The notes: a model not told the origin generated them from the letters alone. DNA of 64,000 nt from Paenalcaligenes hominis_A (GCF_041359055.1 NZ_JBGJKZ010000005.1:124001-188000), one strand, 5' to 3'. Shown: positions 1 to 8,025, numbered from the stretch's first letter. Program-made: numbers and translations.

Positions 1-1
1 T

Positions 2-295
2 GATGGTACTGCCCACCAGGTACAAACGGAACCAGGCACTACCTTAATGAAAGCCGCTGTTTACAATGGTGTACCAGGGATAGATGCGGAGTGTGGTGGG
101 GCGTGTGCCTGTGCTACATGTCATGTGTATATTGATGCTAATTGGCAGTCTCATTTACCCGACTCTATGCGGGAAGAACAAGATATGCTCGATTTTGCAC
201 AAAGCCCCCAAGACAACTCTAGACTTTCGTGTCAGGTGATACTGACCGAGGCCATGGATGGCTTAACCGTCCGACTCCCAGAGTGCCAAAGTTAA
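2..295 (+). CDS. 2Fe-2S ferredoxin (adrenodoxin/putidaredoxin type), 5' end outside window
   Basis: The reading frame is already open at base 2 and runs without a stop into the internal Met at 47, so the gene is cut by the left edge. The visible part carries the adrenodoxin-type cluster motif (ECGGACACATC, three closely spaced Cys ligands) and the distal Cys in RLSCQ, ending in a normal ferredoxin C-terminus. Such proteins pass electrons from an FAD reductase to cytochromes P450 or other oxygenases. The partner should lie to the left, out of view. The isochorismatase-fold gene follows after about 85 bases and may be co-transcribed. Family call secure; partner unknown. Confidence 0.88.
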   Translation, partial: DGTAHQVQTEPGTTLMKAAVYNGVPGIDAECGGACACATCHVYIDANWQSHLPDSMREEQDMLDFAQSPQDNSRLSCQVILTEAMDGLTVRLPECQS

Positions 296-379
296 GTGCT
301 TGAACCCCTCGCTATAAAGGGCACTTGGTTAGGGAGTGAGATGAATACTTAAAAATAAAGTACACAAGGAGACAAAACT

Positions 380-1099
380 ATGCACGCAATTACTATTTTG
401 CCGTTTATCGAGGAACAAGCGGCAGCACAACGCCAAGGCTCTCTGAGGCATCGTGACTTTGATCCACGGAAAACTGCCCATCTCATTATTGATATGCAAA
501 ATGGCTTTCTAAAAGAGGGCGGGGCGGTGGAGGTGCCTATGGCACGAGAAATTGTTAATAATGTGAATCAAATTAGTCAGTCCGTGCGTCAAGCAGGCGG
601 GGTTAATGTGTTTTTACGCTTTGTATATAACCCCAACGAGGCTCGCCCTTGGACAAGCTGGTATGATTCATTATGCAATCCCATTTATTCAGCCGAGCGA
701 CGTTTGGCCTTTCTAAGTGACTCGGCAGACAGTCAGCTTTGGCCCGAGTTAGATCACCAACCACAAGACTGGGTGCTGGAAAAAACGCGATTTAGTGCGT
801 TTGTACCTGGAACCTGTGATTTAGACCAGCGTTTGCAAGCAGCAGGAATAGAAACCGTTATTGTTAGTGGTACGTTAACGAACTGTTGCTCAGAGGCTAG
901 CGCCAGAGACGCCCACCAGCTTGGCTATCACGTTGTTTTTATGACGGATTCTAATGCCGCATTGTCAGATGAAGAACACAATGCAACGCTGAACAACTTG
1001 TACGTTAATTTTGCAGATTTGGCTGGGACTGAACAAATAGTCGATTACTTACAGCAAAATACAATGCCAACGGCTAAGCCATCGTTGAGTATTATTTAA
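380..1099 (+). CDS. isochorismatase-family cysteine hydrolase
   Basis: A 239-residue member of the isochorismatase/nicotinamidase superfamily. The catalytic triad is visible: Asp38 in LIIDMQNGF, Lys135 in LEKTRFSAF and Cys170 in SGTLTNCCSEASAR, with the usual cis-peptide region before the Cys. Enzymes of this type hydrolyse amides (nicotinamidase, N-carbamoylsarcosine amidase, maleamate amidase, ureidoacrylate amidase) or vinyl ethers. The sequence alone does not say which. The start is preceded by AAGGAGA. The ferredoxin gene just upstream and the formaldehyde detoxification genes downstream would fit an oxidative N- or O-demethylation route, but that is inference. Confidence 0.85.
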   Translation: MHAITILPFIEEQAAAQRQGSLRHRDFDPRKTAHLIIDMQNGFLKEGGAVEVPMAREIVNNVNQISQSVRQAGGVNVFLRFVYNPNEARPWTSWYDSLCNPIYSAERRLAFLSDSADSQLWPELDHQPQDWVLEKTRFSAFVPGTCDLDQRLQAAGIETVIVSGTLTNCCSEASARDAHQLGYHVVFMTDSNAALSDEEHNATLNNLYVNFADLAGTEQIVDYLQQNTMPTAKPSLSII

Positions 1100-1200
1100 T
1101 AAAAAATAGGTTTAGTATTTAATTCGATTGAGTTCAATCTTAGCTCTATGGCCTTGCAGCTAAAATGACTCACCAGGCGCTTCTTTCCATAGGCAGATCA

Positions 1201-1228
1201 AGGACGAGACAAAGCTCGTCCTTTAAAA
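1201..1228 (+). terminator. candidate terminator after the isochorismatase-like gene
   Basis: Perfect 8-bp inverted repeat AGGACGAG / CTCGTCCT (1201-1208 and 1215-1222) with a 6-nt loop, followed by a short TTTAAAA run. The T tract is weak, so this may be a modest terminator or an mRNA-end hairpin. Confidence 0.5.
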
Positions 1229-1327
1229 TGGGAAGAATATCAAAGTATGTATAGACTAAAGCCGTAGACTTTAGGTGGACATATGACTTATTTATACTAC
1301 TGAAAGCCTACAATTTTGATTTATGAA

Positions 1328-1357
1328 CGACAGTGATAACATCACACTGTCGCTTTT
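1328..1357 (+). promoter_or_regulatory. hairpin plus T run immediately upstream of frmA
   Basis: CGACAGTG (1328-1335) pairs perfectly with CACTGTCG (1345-1352) across a 9-nt loop and is followed by CTTTTT. It lies only about 25 bases before the frmA start. A possible promoter sits upstream (-10 TATACT at 1293-1298, weak -35 near 1270). The element could end upstream transcription or act as an attenuator for frmAB. No FrmR-type regulator gene is present in the window. Confidence 0.45.
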
Positions 1358-1381
1358 TACGTTTTCCACATGGGGGGATAT

Positions 1382-2491
1382 ATGATTAAAACCAAAGCAG
1401 CGGTTGCCTGGAAAGCGGGCGCGCCCTTAACAATTGAAGACGTCATGCTTGATGCGCCCAAGTTTGGCGAGGTGGTAGTCGAGGTAAAAGCAACCGGTCT
1501 TTGCCATACCGACCTGTATACCTTGTCAGGTGCTGATCCCGAAGGTTTGTTTCCTGCCATTCTTGGTCACGAAGGGGCGGGGGTAGTGGTCGAAGTCGGG
1601 CCAGGCGTTACCAATTTAAAACCGGGTGATCATGTGATCCCTCTTTACACGCCCGAATGTCGTCAATGTAAATCATGTCTATCCCAAAAAACCAACTTGT
1701 GTACGGCCATTCGTGCCACACAAGGTAAAGGGGTAATGCCAGACGGTACTTCACGCTTTAGTATTGACGGTCAGCCCATTCATCACTATATGGGTACCTC
1801 TACATTTGCTAACCACATTGTGGTGCCTGAAATTGCGTTAGCAAAAATTCGTGATGACGCTCCGTTTGACAAGGTGTGCTATATCGGTTGTGGCGTTACT
1901 ACTGGCCTAGGCGCAGTTTTGTTTACTGCTAACGTCGAAGCCGGAGCCAACGTAGTGGTGTTTGGTTTAGGTGGTATTGGCTTAAACGTCATTCAAGGTG
2001 CCAAAATGGTTGGCGCAGATAAAATCATCGGGGTAGACCTAAACCCAGAGCGCGAGGAAATGGCTCGCAAATTTGGTATGACTCACTTTGTGAATCCAAA
2101 CGAAGTGGAAAATGTGGTGGATCACATCATCCAGCTGACTGATGGTGGTGCTGATTACTCTTTCGAGTGTGTGGGCAATACCGATGTGATGCGTCAAGCC
2201 CTTGAGTGTTGTCACCGTGGTTGGGGGCAGTCCATTATTATTGGTGTGGCCGAAGCCGGTAAGGAAATTTCCACTCGTCCTTTCCAGTTGGTAACAGGTC
2301 GCGTTTGGAAAGGCTCTGCGTTTGGGGGGGCCCGAGGTCGTACTGATGTACCAAAAATTGTCGATTGGTACATGGACGGCAAAATCAATATCGACGATTT
2401 AATTACGCATCACCTTCGTCTAGATCAAATCAACGAGGGCTTTGAAATGATGAAACGCGGCGAGTCCATTCGTTCTGTGGTGATGTTCTAA
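1382..2491 (+). CDS. frmA: S-(hydroxymethyl)glutathione dehydrogenase / class III alcohol dehydrogenase
   Basis: Oxidises S-hydroxymethylglutathione, the spontaneous adduct of formaldehyde and glutathione, to S-formylglutathione with NAD; cytosolic. It is a zinc medium-chain dehydrogenase: catalytic Zn ligands in GLCHTD and GHEGAG, the four-Cys structural zinc lobe (CRQCKSCLSQKTNLC), and the NAD fold FGLGGIGLN. The Met at 1382 is preferred over the one at 1370 because GGGGGGA lies just before it and the product is then 369 residues, the normal family length. The hydrolase for the next step starts 10 bases downstream, so the two form an operon. Confidence 0.96.
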   Translation: MIKTKAAVAWKAGAPLTIEDVMLDAPKFGEVVVEVKATGLCHTDLYTLSGADPEGLFPAILGHEGAGVVVEVGPGVTNLKPGDHVIPLYTPECRQCKSCLSQKTNLCTAIRATQGKGVMPDGTSRFSIDGQPIHHYMGTSTFANHIVVPEIALAKIRDDAPFDKVCYIGCGVTTGLGAVLFTANVEAGANVVVFGLGGIGLNVIQGAKMVGADKIIGVDLNPEREEMARKFGMTHFVNPNEVENVVDHIIQLTDGGADYSFECVGNTDVMRQALECCHRGWGQSIIIGVAEAGKEISTRPFQLVTGRVWKGSAFGGARGRTDVPKIVDWYMDGKINIDDLITHHLRLDQINEGFEMMKRGESIRSVVMF

Positions 2492-2501
2492 GGAGGATTT
2501 A

Positions 2502-3398
2502 ATGACTGTGAGTTTAGAGTTAGTCAGTGAACACCGTTGTCATGGTGGCTGGCAGCGCTATTACCAGCATCAATCTACCACCATCGGTTTACCGATGAAG
2601 TTCTCGGTTTTTTTACCTGAACAGGTTCAGGCCACGTCTGCTAAGTCCGAGTCTGGGCAGCCAATGGGCACCACCAAATGTCCCGTAGTGATTTATTTGG
2701 CTGGATTAACGTGTACTGAAGACACGTTTACAACCAAAGCAAGTGCACAACAGTATGCGACAGAACACGGGTTGATTTTGGTCGCTCCCGATACCAGTCC
2801 ACGTGGTGCGGGTGCACCTGGCGAAGACGACAATTGGGATTTCGGCACGGGCGCTGGCTTTTATGTTGATGCCACTACCCCCGACTTCGCCAAGCATTAC
2901 CGCATGGAGTCGTATGTGGCAGACGAGCTATTTCGTATTGTCACTACAGAGCTCCCTGGTGATGCTGAACGTGTAGGCATTTTTGGTCACTCAATGGGGG
3001 GGCATGGTGCGTTGGTATTAGCGCTACGCCACCAAGACAAGTTCAAGTCCGTCTCTGCTTTTGCTCCCATTGCAGCGCCTACCCAGTGCCCTTGGGGCGA
3101 AAAAGCGTTTACGGGTTACTTGGGTACAGACCGAGAAATCTGGAAAAAACACGATGCAAGTAGCTTGATGGAAAATCAGACGGCAGTACCTTTTCCACAG
3201 GGTATTTTGATTGATCAAGGTTTAGCGGATCAGTTTTTAGAACGTGAGTTACATCCGCATTTGTTCGAAGCGGCATGTACTCAAGTAGGGCAACCGTTAA
3301 CGCTGCGTCGCCACGAAAGTTACGACCATGGGTATTTTTTCATTATGACTTTTATTAAAGACCATATTGAACACCATGCTCAGCAGCTCAGAGCCTAA
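2502..3398 (+). CDS. frmB: S-formylglutathione hydrolase
   Basis: Releases formate and glutathione from S-formylglutathione, completing formaldehyde detoxification begun by frmA. It is an esterase-D-type alpha/beta hydrolase with nucleophile Ser in GHSMGG, the APDTSPRG block, and late Asp (DQGLADQF) and His (YDHGYFF) regions. At 298 residues it is about 15-20 longer than the E. coli enzyme, because of an extra polar stretch around residues 42-58 before the CPVVIYLAGLTC strand. It follows frmA after 10 bases with an AGGAGG ribosome site. A strong terminator follows. Confidence 0.96.
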   Translation: MTVSLELVSEHRCHGGWQRYYQHQSTTIGLPMKFSVFLPEQVQATSAKSESGQPMGTTKCPVVIYLAGLTCTEDTFTTKASAQQYATEHGLILVAPDTSPRGAGAPGEDDNWDFGTGAGFYVDATTPDFAKHYRMESYVADELFRIVTTELPGDAERVGIFGHSMGGHGALVLALRHQDKFKSVSAFAPIAAPTQCPWGEKAFTGYLGTDREIWKKHDASSLMENQTAVPFPQGILIDQGLADQFLERELHPHLFEAACTQVGQPLTLRRHESYDHGYFFIMTFIKDHIEHHAQQLRA

Positions 3399-3419
3399 CT
3401 AACTTGCTGTGCTCACCAA

Positions 3420-3445
3420 AGCCGAACCACGGGTTCGGCTTTTTT
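3420..3445 (+). terminator. Rho-independent terminator of frmAB
   Basis: AGCCGAACC (3420-3428) pairs with GGTTCGGCT (3432-3440), followed by TTTTT. It lies 22 bases after the frmB stop. Confidence 0.85.
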
Positions 3446-3571
3446 GTAGGTAAAAAGCAACGACATGGCTGAATAATAAAAGATGTAAAAAAACATAAAA
3501 TTCAGTCTAAAGTGGAACTTTATGCTCATTTTTTGCTCAAATACAGTGTAAATTGATTTTAGTAATGTGTA

Positions 3572-3598
3572 TTAGCACTCAGGGCAATACAGTGCTAA
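3572..3598 (+). promoter_or_regulatory. CIRCE-like HrcA operator upstream of rpoH
   Basis: TTAGCACTC (3572-3580), a 9-nt spacer, then cAGTGCTAA (3590-3598). The CIRCE consensus is TTAGCACTC-N9-GAGTGCTAA, so 17 of 18 arm positions match and the spacing is exact. It sits about 70 bases before the rpoH start, where bound HrcA could repress transcription. The operator is read directly; its use by HrcA is inferred. Confidence 0.8.
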
Positions 3599-3668
3599 AA
3601 TTGTAATGTTAGACAATTACTATTTGGTGTGTTATTTGAAATCGACCCATCATTTCATAGGAAACGAT

Positions 3669-4574
3669 ATGACCCAAGGTACAACCACATTGGCTCTACC
3701 GAATCAACAATTAGCAGCAGCGGTATCTAACCCCGGCGCGTTGGGTACCATCGAAGCCTATATTACGGCAGTAAATCAGCAACCCATGCTTAGCGCCGAG
3801 CTAGAGCATGACTTAGGTCGTCGTCTACAAAAAGACGGAGACTTGGACGCCGCTCGTCAATTAATCATGTCGCATTTGCGTTTGGTTGTGTCTATTGCGC
3901 GTCAATATTTAGGGTATGGTCTGCCTCATGCCGACCTCATCCAAGAGGGCAATATTGGCCTCATGAAAGCAGTGAAACGCTTTGACCCAGATCGTGGTGT
4001 GCGATTGGTGTCTTTTGCGGTGCACTGGATCAAAGCAGAAATTCACGAGTACGTCATTCGTAATTGGCGTCTGGTTAAAGTGGCTACCACTAAAGCCCAA
4101 CGTAAACTGTTCTTTAACTTACGTCGTATGTCGCCCGAAGACGGGCAAACACTCGATCCTGAACAGGTCGACAGCATTGCGCGCGAATTAAATGTTCGCC
4201 CCCAAGACGTAGCAGAAATGGAATTGCGTATGTCAGGGGCAGAAATGGCCCTAGAGGCTCCTTATGGCAACGACGATGACGATGCTGTCTTTGCGCCTAT
4301 TTCGTATTTATCTGACGAAGGCGAGCTTGAGCCTTCCAATGTCTTAGCGCAACGCGCCCAAATCCAATTGCAGGGCCCCGGCTTAGAAAACGCATTAGCA
4401 CGTCTTGATGACCGCTCTAAACACATTATTGAGTCGCGTTGGCTCCAAGACGATCGTGGTCCTACTTTGCACGAACTGGCTGCCGAGTACGGGGTATCGG
4501 CCGAACGCATCCGACAAATTGAAACGGCTGCTCTGAAAAAGTTACGCGGTTTTCTTGAGGCCGAGGTCGCTTAA
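3669..4574 (+). CDS. rpoH: RNA polymerase heat-shock sigma factor sigma-32
   Basis: Directs RNA polymerase to heat-shock promoters. The 301-residue product has the sigma-70 region 2 block (DLIQEGNIGLMKAVKRFDP), the diagnostic RpoH box QRKLFFNLR at about residues 144-152, and a region 4 helix-turn-helix ending GVSAERIRQIETAALKKLR. The start at 3669 follows AGGAAA; an in-frame Met at 3606 lacks a ribosome site and would add a non-conserved tail. A CIRCE-like operator lies upstream, suggesting transcriptional control by HrcA. A structured RNA follows the gene. Confidence 0.96.
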   Translation: MTQGTTTLALPNQQLAAAVSNPGALGTIEAYITAVNQQPMLSAELEHDLGRRLQKDGDLDAARQLIMSHLRLVVSIARQYLGYGLPHADLIQEGNIGLMKAVKRFDPDRGVRLVSFAVHWIKAEIHEYVIRNWRLVKVATTKAQRKLFFNLRRMSPEDGQTLDPEQVDSIARELNVRPQDVAEMELRMSGAEMALEAPYGNDDDDAVFAPISYLSDEGELEPSNVLAQRAQIQLQGPGLENALARLDDRSKHIIESRWLQDDRGPTLHELAAEYGVSAERIRQIETAALKKLRGFLEAEVA

Positions 4575-4606
4575 TTGCTTGCCTTACAAAGCGTTTCACT
4601 TATTTT

Positions 4607-4634
4607 TTGGAACTCTTCTTATTTACACTAGACT
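4607..4634 (+). promoter_or_regulatory. candidate sigma-70 promoter of the small RNA after rpoH
   Basis: TTGGAA (4607-4612), 16 bases, then TAGACT (4629-4634). Initiation about 6-7 bases later falls at 4640-4641, exactly where the first hairpin of the predicted RNA begins. Confidence 0.45.
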
Positions 4635-4640
4635 AATTAC

Positions 4641-4781
4641 TATCAACTGCCATTTAAACCCCTTGTAGCTGTAAGCGTGGCGGTTGATAGCCTGTCTTGG
4701 CTTCTCCTTACCCAAGAGTCAGGCGTTGAATGTGCCCCAACATTCAAAGATTTGCCCTCCCGAATCGGGAGGGTTTTTTTT
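4641..4781 (+). ncRNA. candidate small RNA with four successive hairpins, between rpoH and a LysR gene
   Basis: Four consecutive stems fill about 140 nt. H1: CTATCAACTGCC (4640-4651) with GGCGGTTGATAG (4679-4690), one G-U pair. H2: CCTG and CTTGG (4691-4700) with CCAAG and CAGG (4712-4723). H3: TTGAATGT (4726-4733) with ACATTCAA (4740-4747). H4: CCCTCCC with GGGAGGG (4755-4773) followed by eight T, a classic terminator. No convincing ORF is present. A promoter-like pair ends where H1 starts. It could instead be a structured rpoH 3' UTR, or be processed from it. I do not recognise it as 6S RNA, tmRNA or another known family. Confidence 0.6.
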
Positions 4782-4787
4782 GTCTTT

Positions 4788-5696
4788 TTAGGCTTGAGCT
4801 CCTAGTTTCTGCATGGCATGAGCGACCAGATCGTTGACCTCTGATAAAAGATGTGACTGACGTGCTGGGCTAAGTAATGTTTCTCGGCTGTACACCAGAT
4901 AGGGGTAGCCTGTGACCATCAGCCCATGTCGAAGTGGCGTTAATTCTTCAGCATCTCGTTGTTCTAACTGTAATAGGGGCTCAGGCACATAGCCCCAACC
5001 TAAACCATCACGGATAGCATCGCGTACTAACTCAAAGCTACTCAGGGCGATACGCTCGCTGCCTACGTGTTCCATATGAAAACGTTCTTGATTGGAGCTA
5101 TCCATATAGGTGATTTGTGCTAGAGAGCGCAGATCCCTGTCTGTCACGTGTTGGAGAAGGCTTAGGGGATGATTATGTGCAATCATCATGCGCATCATAA
5201 TTCTGCCCACCACACGTCGGTATAAACCTTCGGCTGGGTCGTAAAGGTTCTCCGTTAAACCGTAGGCAATATCTAATTGCTGTTGTCGCACTAAGTCAGG
5301 CAGTTCATCCGATGAAGCAAAACGCATGCTTAGACTTAAATGTGGATAACGTTGGCGCAATTGCAAAATAATTTGACGCCAGAAGGTTTCAGAGAGCACG
5401 TCATCGCGTCCAATGCGTAGCTCTTGACGTTGGGTGTGGTCTCCAATCAAACAGCGTTGCTTGATCCCCAAATGTAGGCTTAGCAGGCGATGGCAATCCT
5501 CAAGAATACTTTCGCCTATGGCTGATAGCATTAGACTGTTTCCTGTGCGGTCAAACAAGGCCACCCCTAGCTCATCCTCTAAGGCAGCGATTGCCATACT
5601 GACTGTGCTGCGCTGACGGCCTAAGCTGGCTGCTGCTTTGACAATAGAACCCAGTCGTGCAGTTTCTACAAAATACTCTATATGTTCAATACGCAT
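4788..5696 (-). CDS. LysR-family transcriptional regulator
   Basis: A 302-residue LysR regulator: winged HTH at residues 1-60 (IEYFVETARLGSIVKAAASL) followed by a periplasmic-binding-like effector domain. It is divergently transcribed from the paired SMR exporter genes that start about 115 bases away, so those genes are its most likely target. The effector is unknown; a polyamine or cationic compound would fit. The 3' end abuts the small-RNA terminator at 4755-4781. Confidence 0.88.
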   Translation of the reverse strand: MRIEHIEYFVETARLGSIVKAAASLGRQRSTVSMAIAALEDELGVALFDRTGNSLMLSAIGESILEDCHRLLSLHLGIKQRCLIGDHTQRQELRIGRDDVLSETFWRQIILQLRQRYPHLSLSMRFASSDELPDLVRQQQLDIAYGLTENLYDPAEGLYRRVVGRIMMRMMIAHNHPLSLLQHVTDRDLRSLAQITYMDSSNQERFHMEHVGSERIALSSFELVRDAIRDGLGWGYVPEPLLQLEQRDAEELTPLRHGLMVTGYPYLVYSRETLLSPARQSHLLSEVNDLVAHAMQKLGAQA

Positions 5697-5810
5697 GGTT
5701 TGCCTTTAGTGCCAAATTATTTGATGCTCAGAGATTTTATCAAATATTAAAAGTCTTTTAAGATAGCTATGTGTTCATTTTATGGAGCGTTCTGTAGTTG
5801 GACGTTTTTT

Positions 5811-6161
5811 ATGCATTGGGTCTTTTTGACACTAGCTATTGTAGGTGAGGTAGTAGGTACCTCGTTAATGAAAGTTTTTAGTAATGAAGGGCGTGTGTTT
5901 ATTGGCACGCTTATTGCTATGTCCACAGTAGGTATTTCTTACTTACTACTCAGTCAAGCCACACGACGGATCTCCGTTACATTTGCCAATGCCGCTTGGG
6001 AAGGGCTAGGTATGGTGCTTATCACTGGCGTTTCTTTTCTCTGGCTCCAAGAGCAAATCTCCCCCTTGCAGTTAATCGGTATTGTGCTGTCTTTGATAGG
6101 CATTATGGTGATTCACCATGGCTATCACCAAGCGGATGAGGCTGTACAGGAGACCGTGTGA
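5811..6161 (+). CDS. mdtJ: SMR-family exporter subunit, MdtJ-like
   Basis: A small multidrug resistance protein with four predicted membrane helices. It has the essential helix-1 Glu (LAIVGEVVGTSLMK) and the AWEGLGM motif typical of MdtJ. In E. coli, MdtJ and MdtI form a heteromeric spermidine exporter in the inner membrane. The Met at 5811 gives about 116 residues starting directly at the first helix; the frame is open from 5769, but that extension has no family match. It overlaps the next gene by 4 bases, as expected for an obligate pair. The exported substrate is inferred from family only. Confidence 0.8.
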   Translation: MHWVFLTLAIVGEVVGTSLMKVFSNEGRVFIGTLIAMSTVGISYLLLSQATRRISVTFANAAWEGLGMVLITGVSFLWLQEQISPLQLIGIVLSLIGIMVIHHGYHQADEAVQETV

Positions 6162-6472
6162 GTGCCTATGTAGCCTATCTGCTCAGCTCTGTTGTACTCG
6201 ATATTTTAGCCAACATGGCTTTGAGCCTTTCAGACGGTTTTAAGAAAAAACGGTGGGGTTTTGCTGCCGTGCTTCTTATTATGGCGGCTTTTGCCTTTTT
6301 GGCACTAGCCGTACAAGGTATGTCCTTGATCGTGGCATATACAGTTTGGGGTGTGCTGTCTATTGCAGGCACCGCTATAGCCACTTGGTTTTTTTTAGGT
6401 CAGCCCATGAACCGTACCATTGTATTGGGTTTGGCTATATTAATTTTGGCTGTGATGTTGATGCAGGCTTAA
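6158..6472 (+). CDS. mdtI: SMR-family exporter subunit, MdtI-like
   Basis: Second subunit of the paired SMR exporter, 104 residues with four predicted helices. The LANMALSLSDGFKKK segment resembles MdtI (IANVFLKFSDGFRRK). It starts with GTG, overlapping the stop of the preceding gene (GTGA), behind AGGAGA. The membrane-embedded carboxylate of helix 1, Glu in typical SMR proteins, is Asp here (VVLDILAN). The stoichiometric partner retains its Glu, so the pair is probably functional but asymmetric. Confidence 0.8.
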   Translation: MSAYVAYLLSSVVLDILANMALSLSDGFKKKRWGFAAVLLIMAAFAFLALAVQGMSLIVAYTVWGVLSIAGTAIATWFFLGQPMNRTIVLGLAILILAVMLMQA

Positions 6473-6588
6473 TACTCTCTGTATTCAAAAAGGGCGCGCT
6501 CGGCTTTAAGGTCTTTCAGTGCGTTAAGAGCTAGCTCGTACTAAAATACAGCTTGTTTTTATTAACGTGTATTGGTTAAGGGCCGCCC

Positions 6589-8025
6589 ATGTCAACTTCT
6601 CAGCAAACCGCATCGTGGTCTGAGTTATTTTCTGGAAAAAATGGTATTCGCGCCGTCGCTTTATGTGGCGGCGTAGTGGTGCACGCCATTAATGTGTATA
6701 TTGTCACCACGATTATGCCCTCGGTAGTCCAAGACTTAGGCGGGCTTGAGTACTATGCATGGAATACCACGCTATTTATTGCCGCTTCAATTTTGGGCTC
6801 GGCACTGTCCTCTAGCGCCATAGCTAGCTTGGGGCTGCGTAGTTCGTATCTTAGTGCCATTTTGGTTTTTATTCTTGGCTCGATGGGTGCGGCGATGGCA
6901 CCTTCAATGCTGTTGTTGCTTGTTGCTCGTACTATACAAGGGCTGGGCGGTGGTTTGCTGTTAGGGCTTAGCTTTGCTTCAGTGCGCATGGTGTTCGCGC
7001 CACGGTTTTGGCCGCGTACTATGGCGCTTATTTCCAGTATGTGGGGAGTAGCTACGTTGGCTGGGCCAGCTGTAGGGGGCATTTTTGCTGAAAGTGGGGC
7101 TTGGCGCTTGGCGTTTTGGTCTACTGTGCCGGTAGCGGTGTGTGTGGCTTTGCTGGTTAACTCACAACTGAAAACACGGCAAGAGCAGCGCGAGTCACGT
7201 TTAGTCCAGACCCCTGTCTTTAAAATTGTATTGCTGACCTTGTCAGTACTTGTGTTGTCGTTTGGTAGTTTAACGACCTCGTGGCCTTTGATGGTGCTGT
7301 GCTTGGTGGTGGTAGTCAGCATTATGTACGGCATTGCACGGGATGATTTAAACGGTAATAACCCGTTGTTCCCTTCCGGCACTTACTCCTTAAAACAATC
7401 GTTAGGTAGTTTGTACGCAGGCATTGGCTTGATGAGTATAGGGGTAACAAGCGAAGTTTTTATTCCTTATTTCTTACAGCACATTCACGATATACGCCCT
7501 TTTGCGGCAGGGTACATGACGGCGTTGATGTCGGCAGGCTGGACCACCGGTTCTATCTTAATGTCAGGTCGTAGTCGTCAGTTTGCCAATAAATTGTTAA
7601 TTATTTCCCCTTTGCTTTCCGCAGTGTGCTTGGCGGTTTTAGGTGTATTGATGCCGTGGCAGGCATTAAGTCTGCACTACCACATGACATGGGTAATGTT
7701 TATTCCTTTATTTGGCGTGGGGCTAGGGGTGGGTATGATTTGGCCGCATTTATCGACCCGTGTTTTTTTATCCACCCAGCCTGGGCAGGAAAACATGGCA
7801 TCCGCTGCTATTACCACCTTACAAATGTATGCGATGTCTATAGGTGCTGCCCTAGCGGGTATGATCACCACCTCGGCGGGCTTTAATACAGGTACTCTAG
7901 CGGGTGCGCAACGCTCAGCATCGTGGTTGTTGCTGTGTTTTGCTTTAATGCCGATTATTTTTGTGTGCGTGTCTAAAGCGGCTCGTCAGGCCGGAGAGCC
8001 TACCGAGCCCAATACCAATACTTAA
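6589..8025 (+). CDS. MFS transporter, probable drug/metabolite exporter
   Basis: A 478-residue major facilitator protein with at least 12 predicted membrane helices. The loop 2-3 region (ASLGLRSS) and the RTIQGLGGGLLLGLS motif of helix 4 resemble drug:H+ antiporters. The N-terminal helix carries VVVHAINVYIVTTIMPSV, an exporter-like start. It ends 4 bases inside the convergent aldo/keto reductase gene. Substrate unknown; transcription is independent of the SMR pair by spacing (116 bases). Confidence 0.8.
   Translation: MSTSQQTASWSELFSGKNGIRAVALCGGVVVHAINVYIVTTIMPSVVQDLGGLEYYAWNTTLFIAASILGSALSSSAIASLGLRSSYLSAILVFILGSMGAAMAPSMLLLLVARTIQGLGGGLLLGLSFASVRMVFAPRFWPRTMALISSMWGVATLAGPAVGGIFAESGAWRLAFWSTVPVAVCVALLVNSQLKTRQEQRESRLVQTPVFKIVLLTLSVLVLSFGSLTTSWPLMVLCLVVVVSIMYGIARDDLNGNNPLFPSGTYSLKQSLGSLYAGIGLMSIGVTSEVFIPYFLQHIHDIRPFAAGYMTALMSAGWTTGSILMSGRSRQFANKLLIISPLLSAVCLAVLGVLMPWQALSLHYHMTWVMFIPLFGVGLGVGMIWPHLSTRVFLSTQPGQENMASAAITTLQMYAMSIGAALAGMITTSAGFNTGTLAGAQRSASWLLLCFALMPIIFVCVSKAARQAGEPTEPNTNT

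Noticed and set aside
4607..4781. Small RNA region considered as 6S RNA or tmRNA
   Set aside because: 6S RNA is one long rod with a central bubble and tmRNA has a tRNA-like end; neither fits four separate hairpins.
6753..7382. 209-codon open frame antisense to the MFS gene
   Set aside because: It lies fully inside the MFS coding region, has no ribosome site or recognisable motif, and its composition follows the opposite-strand codon pattern.
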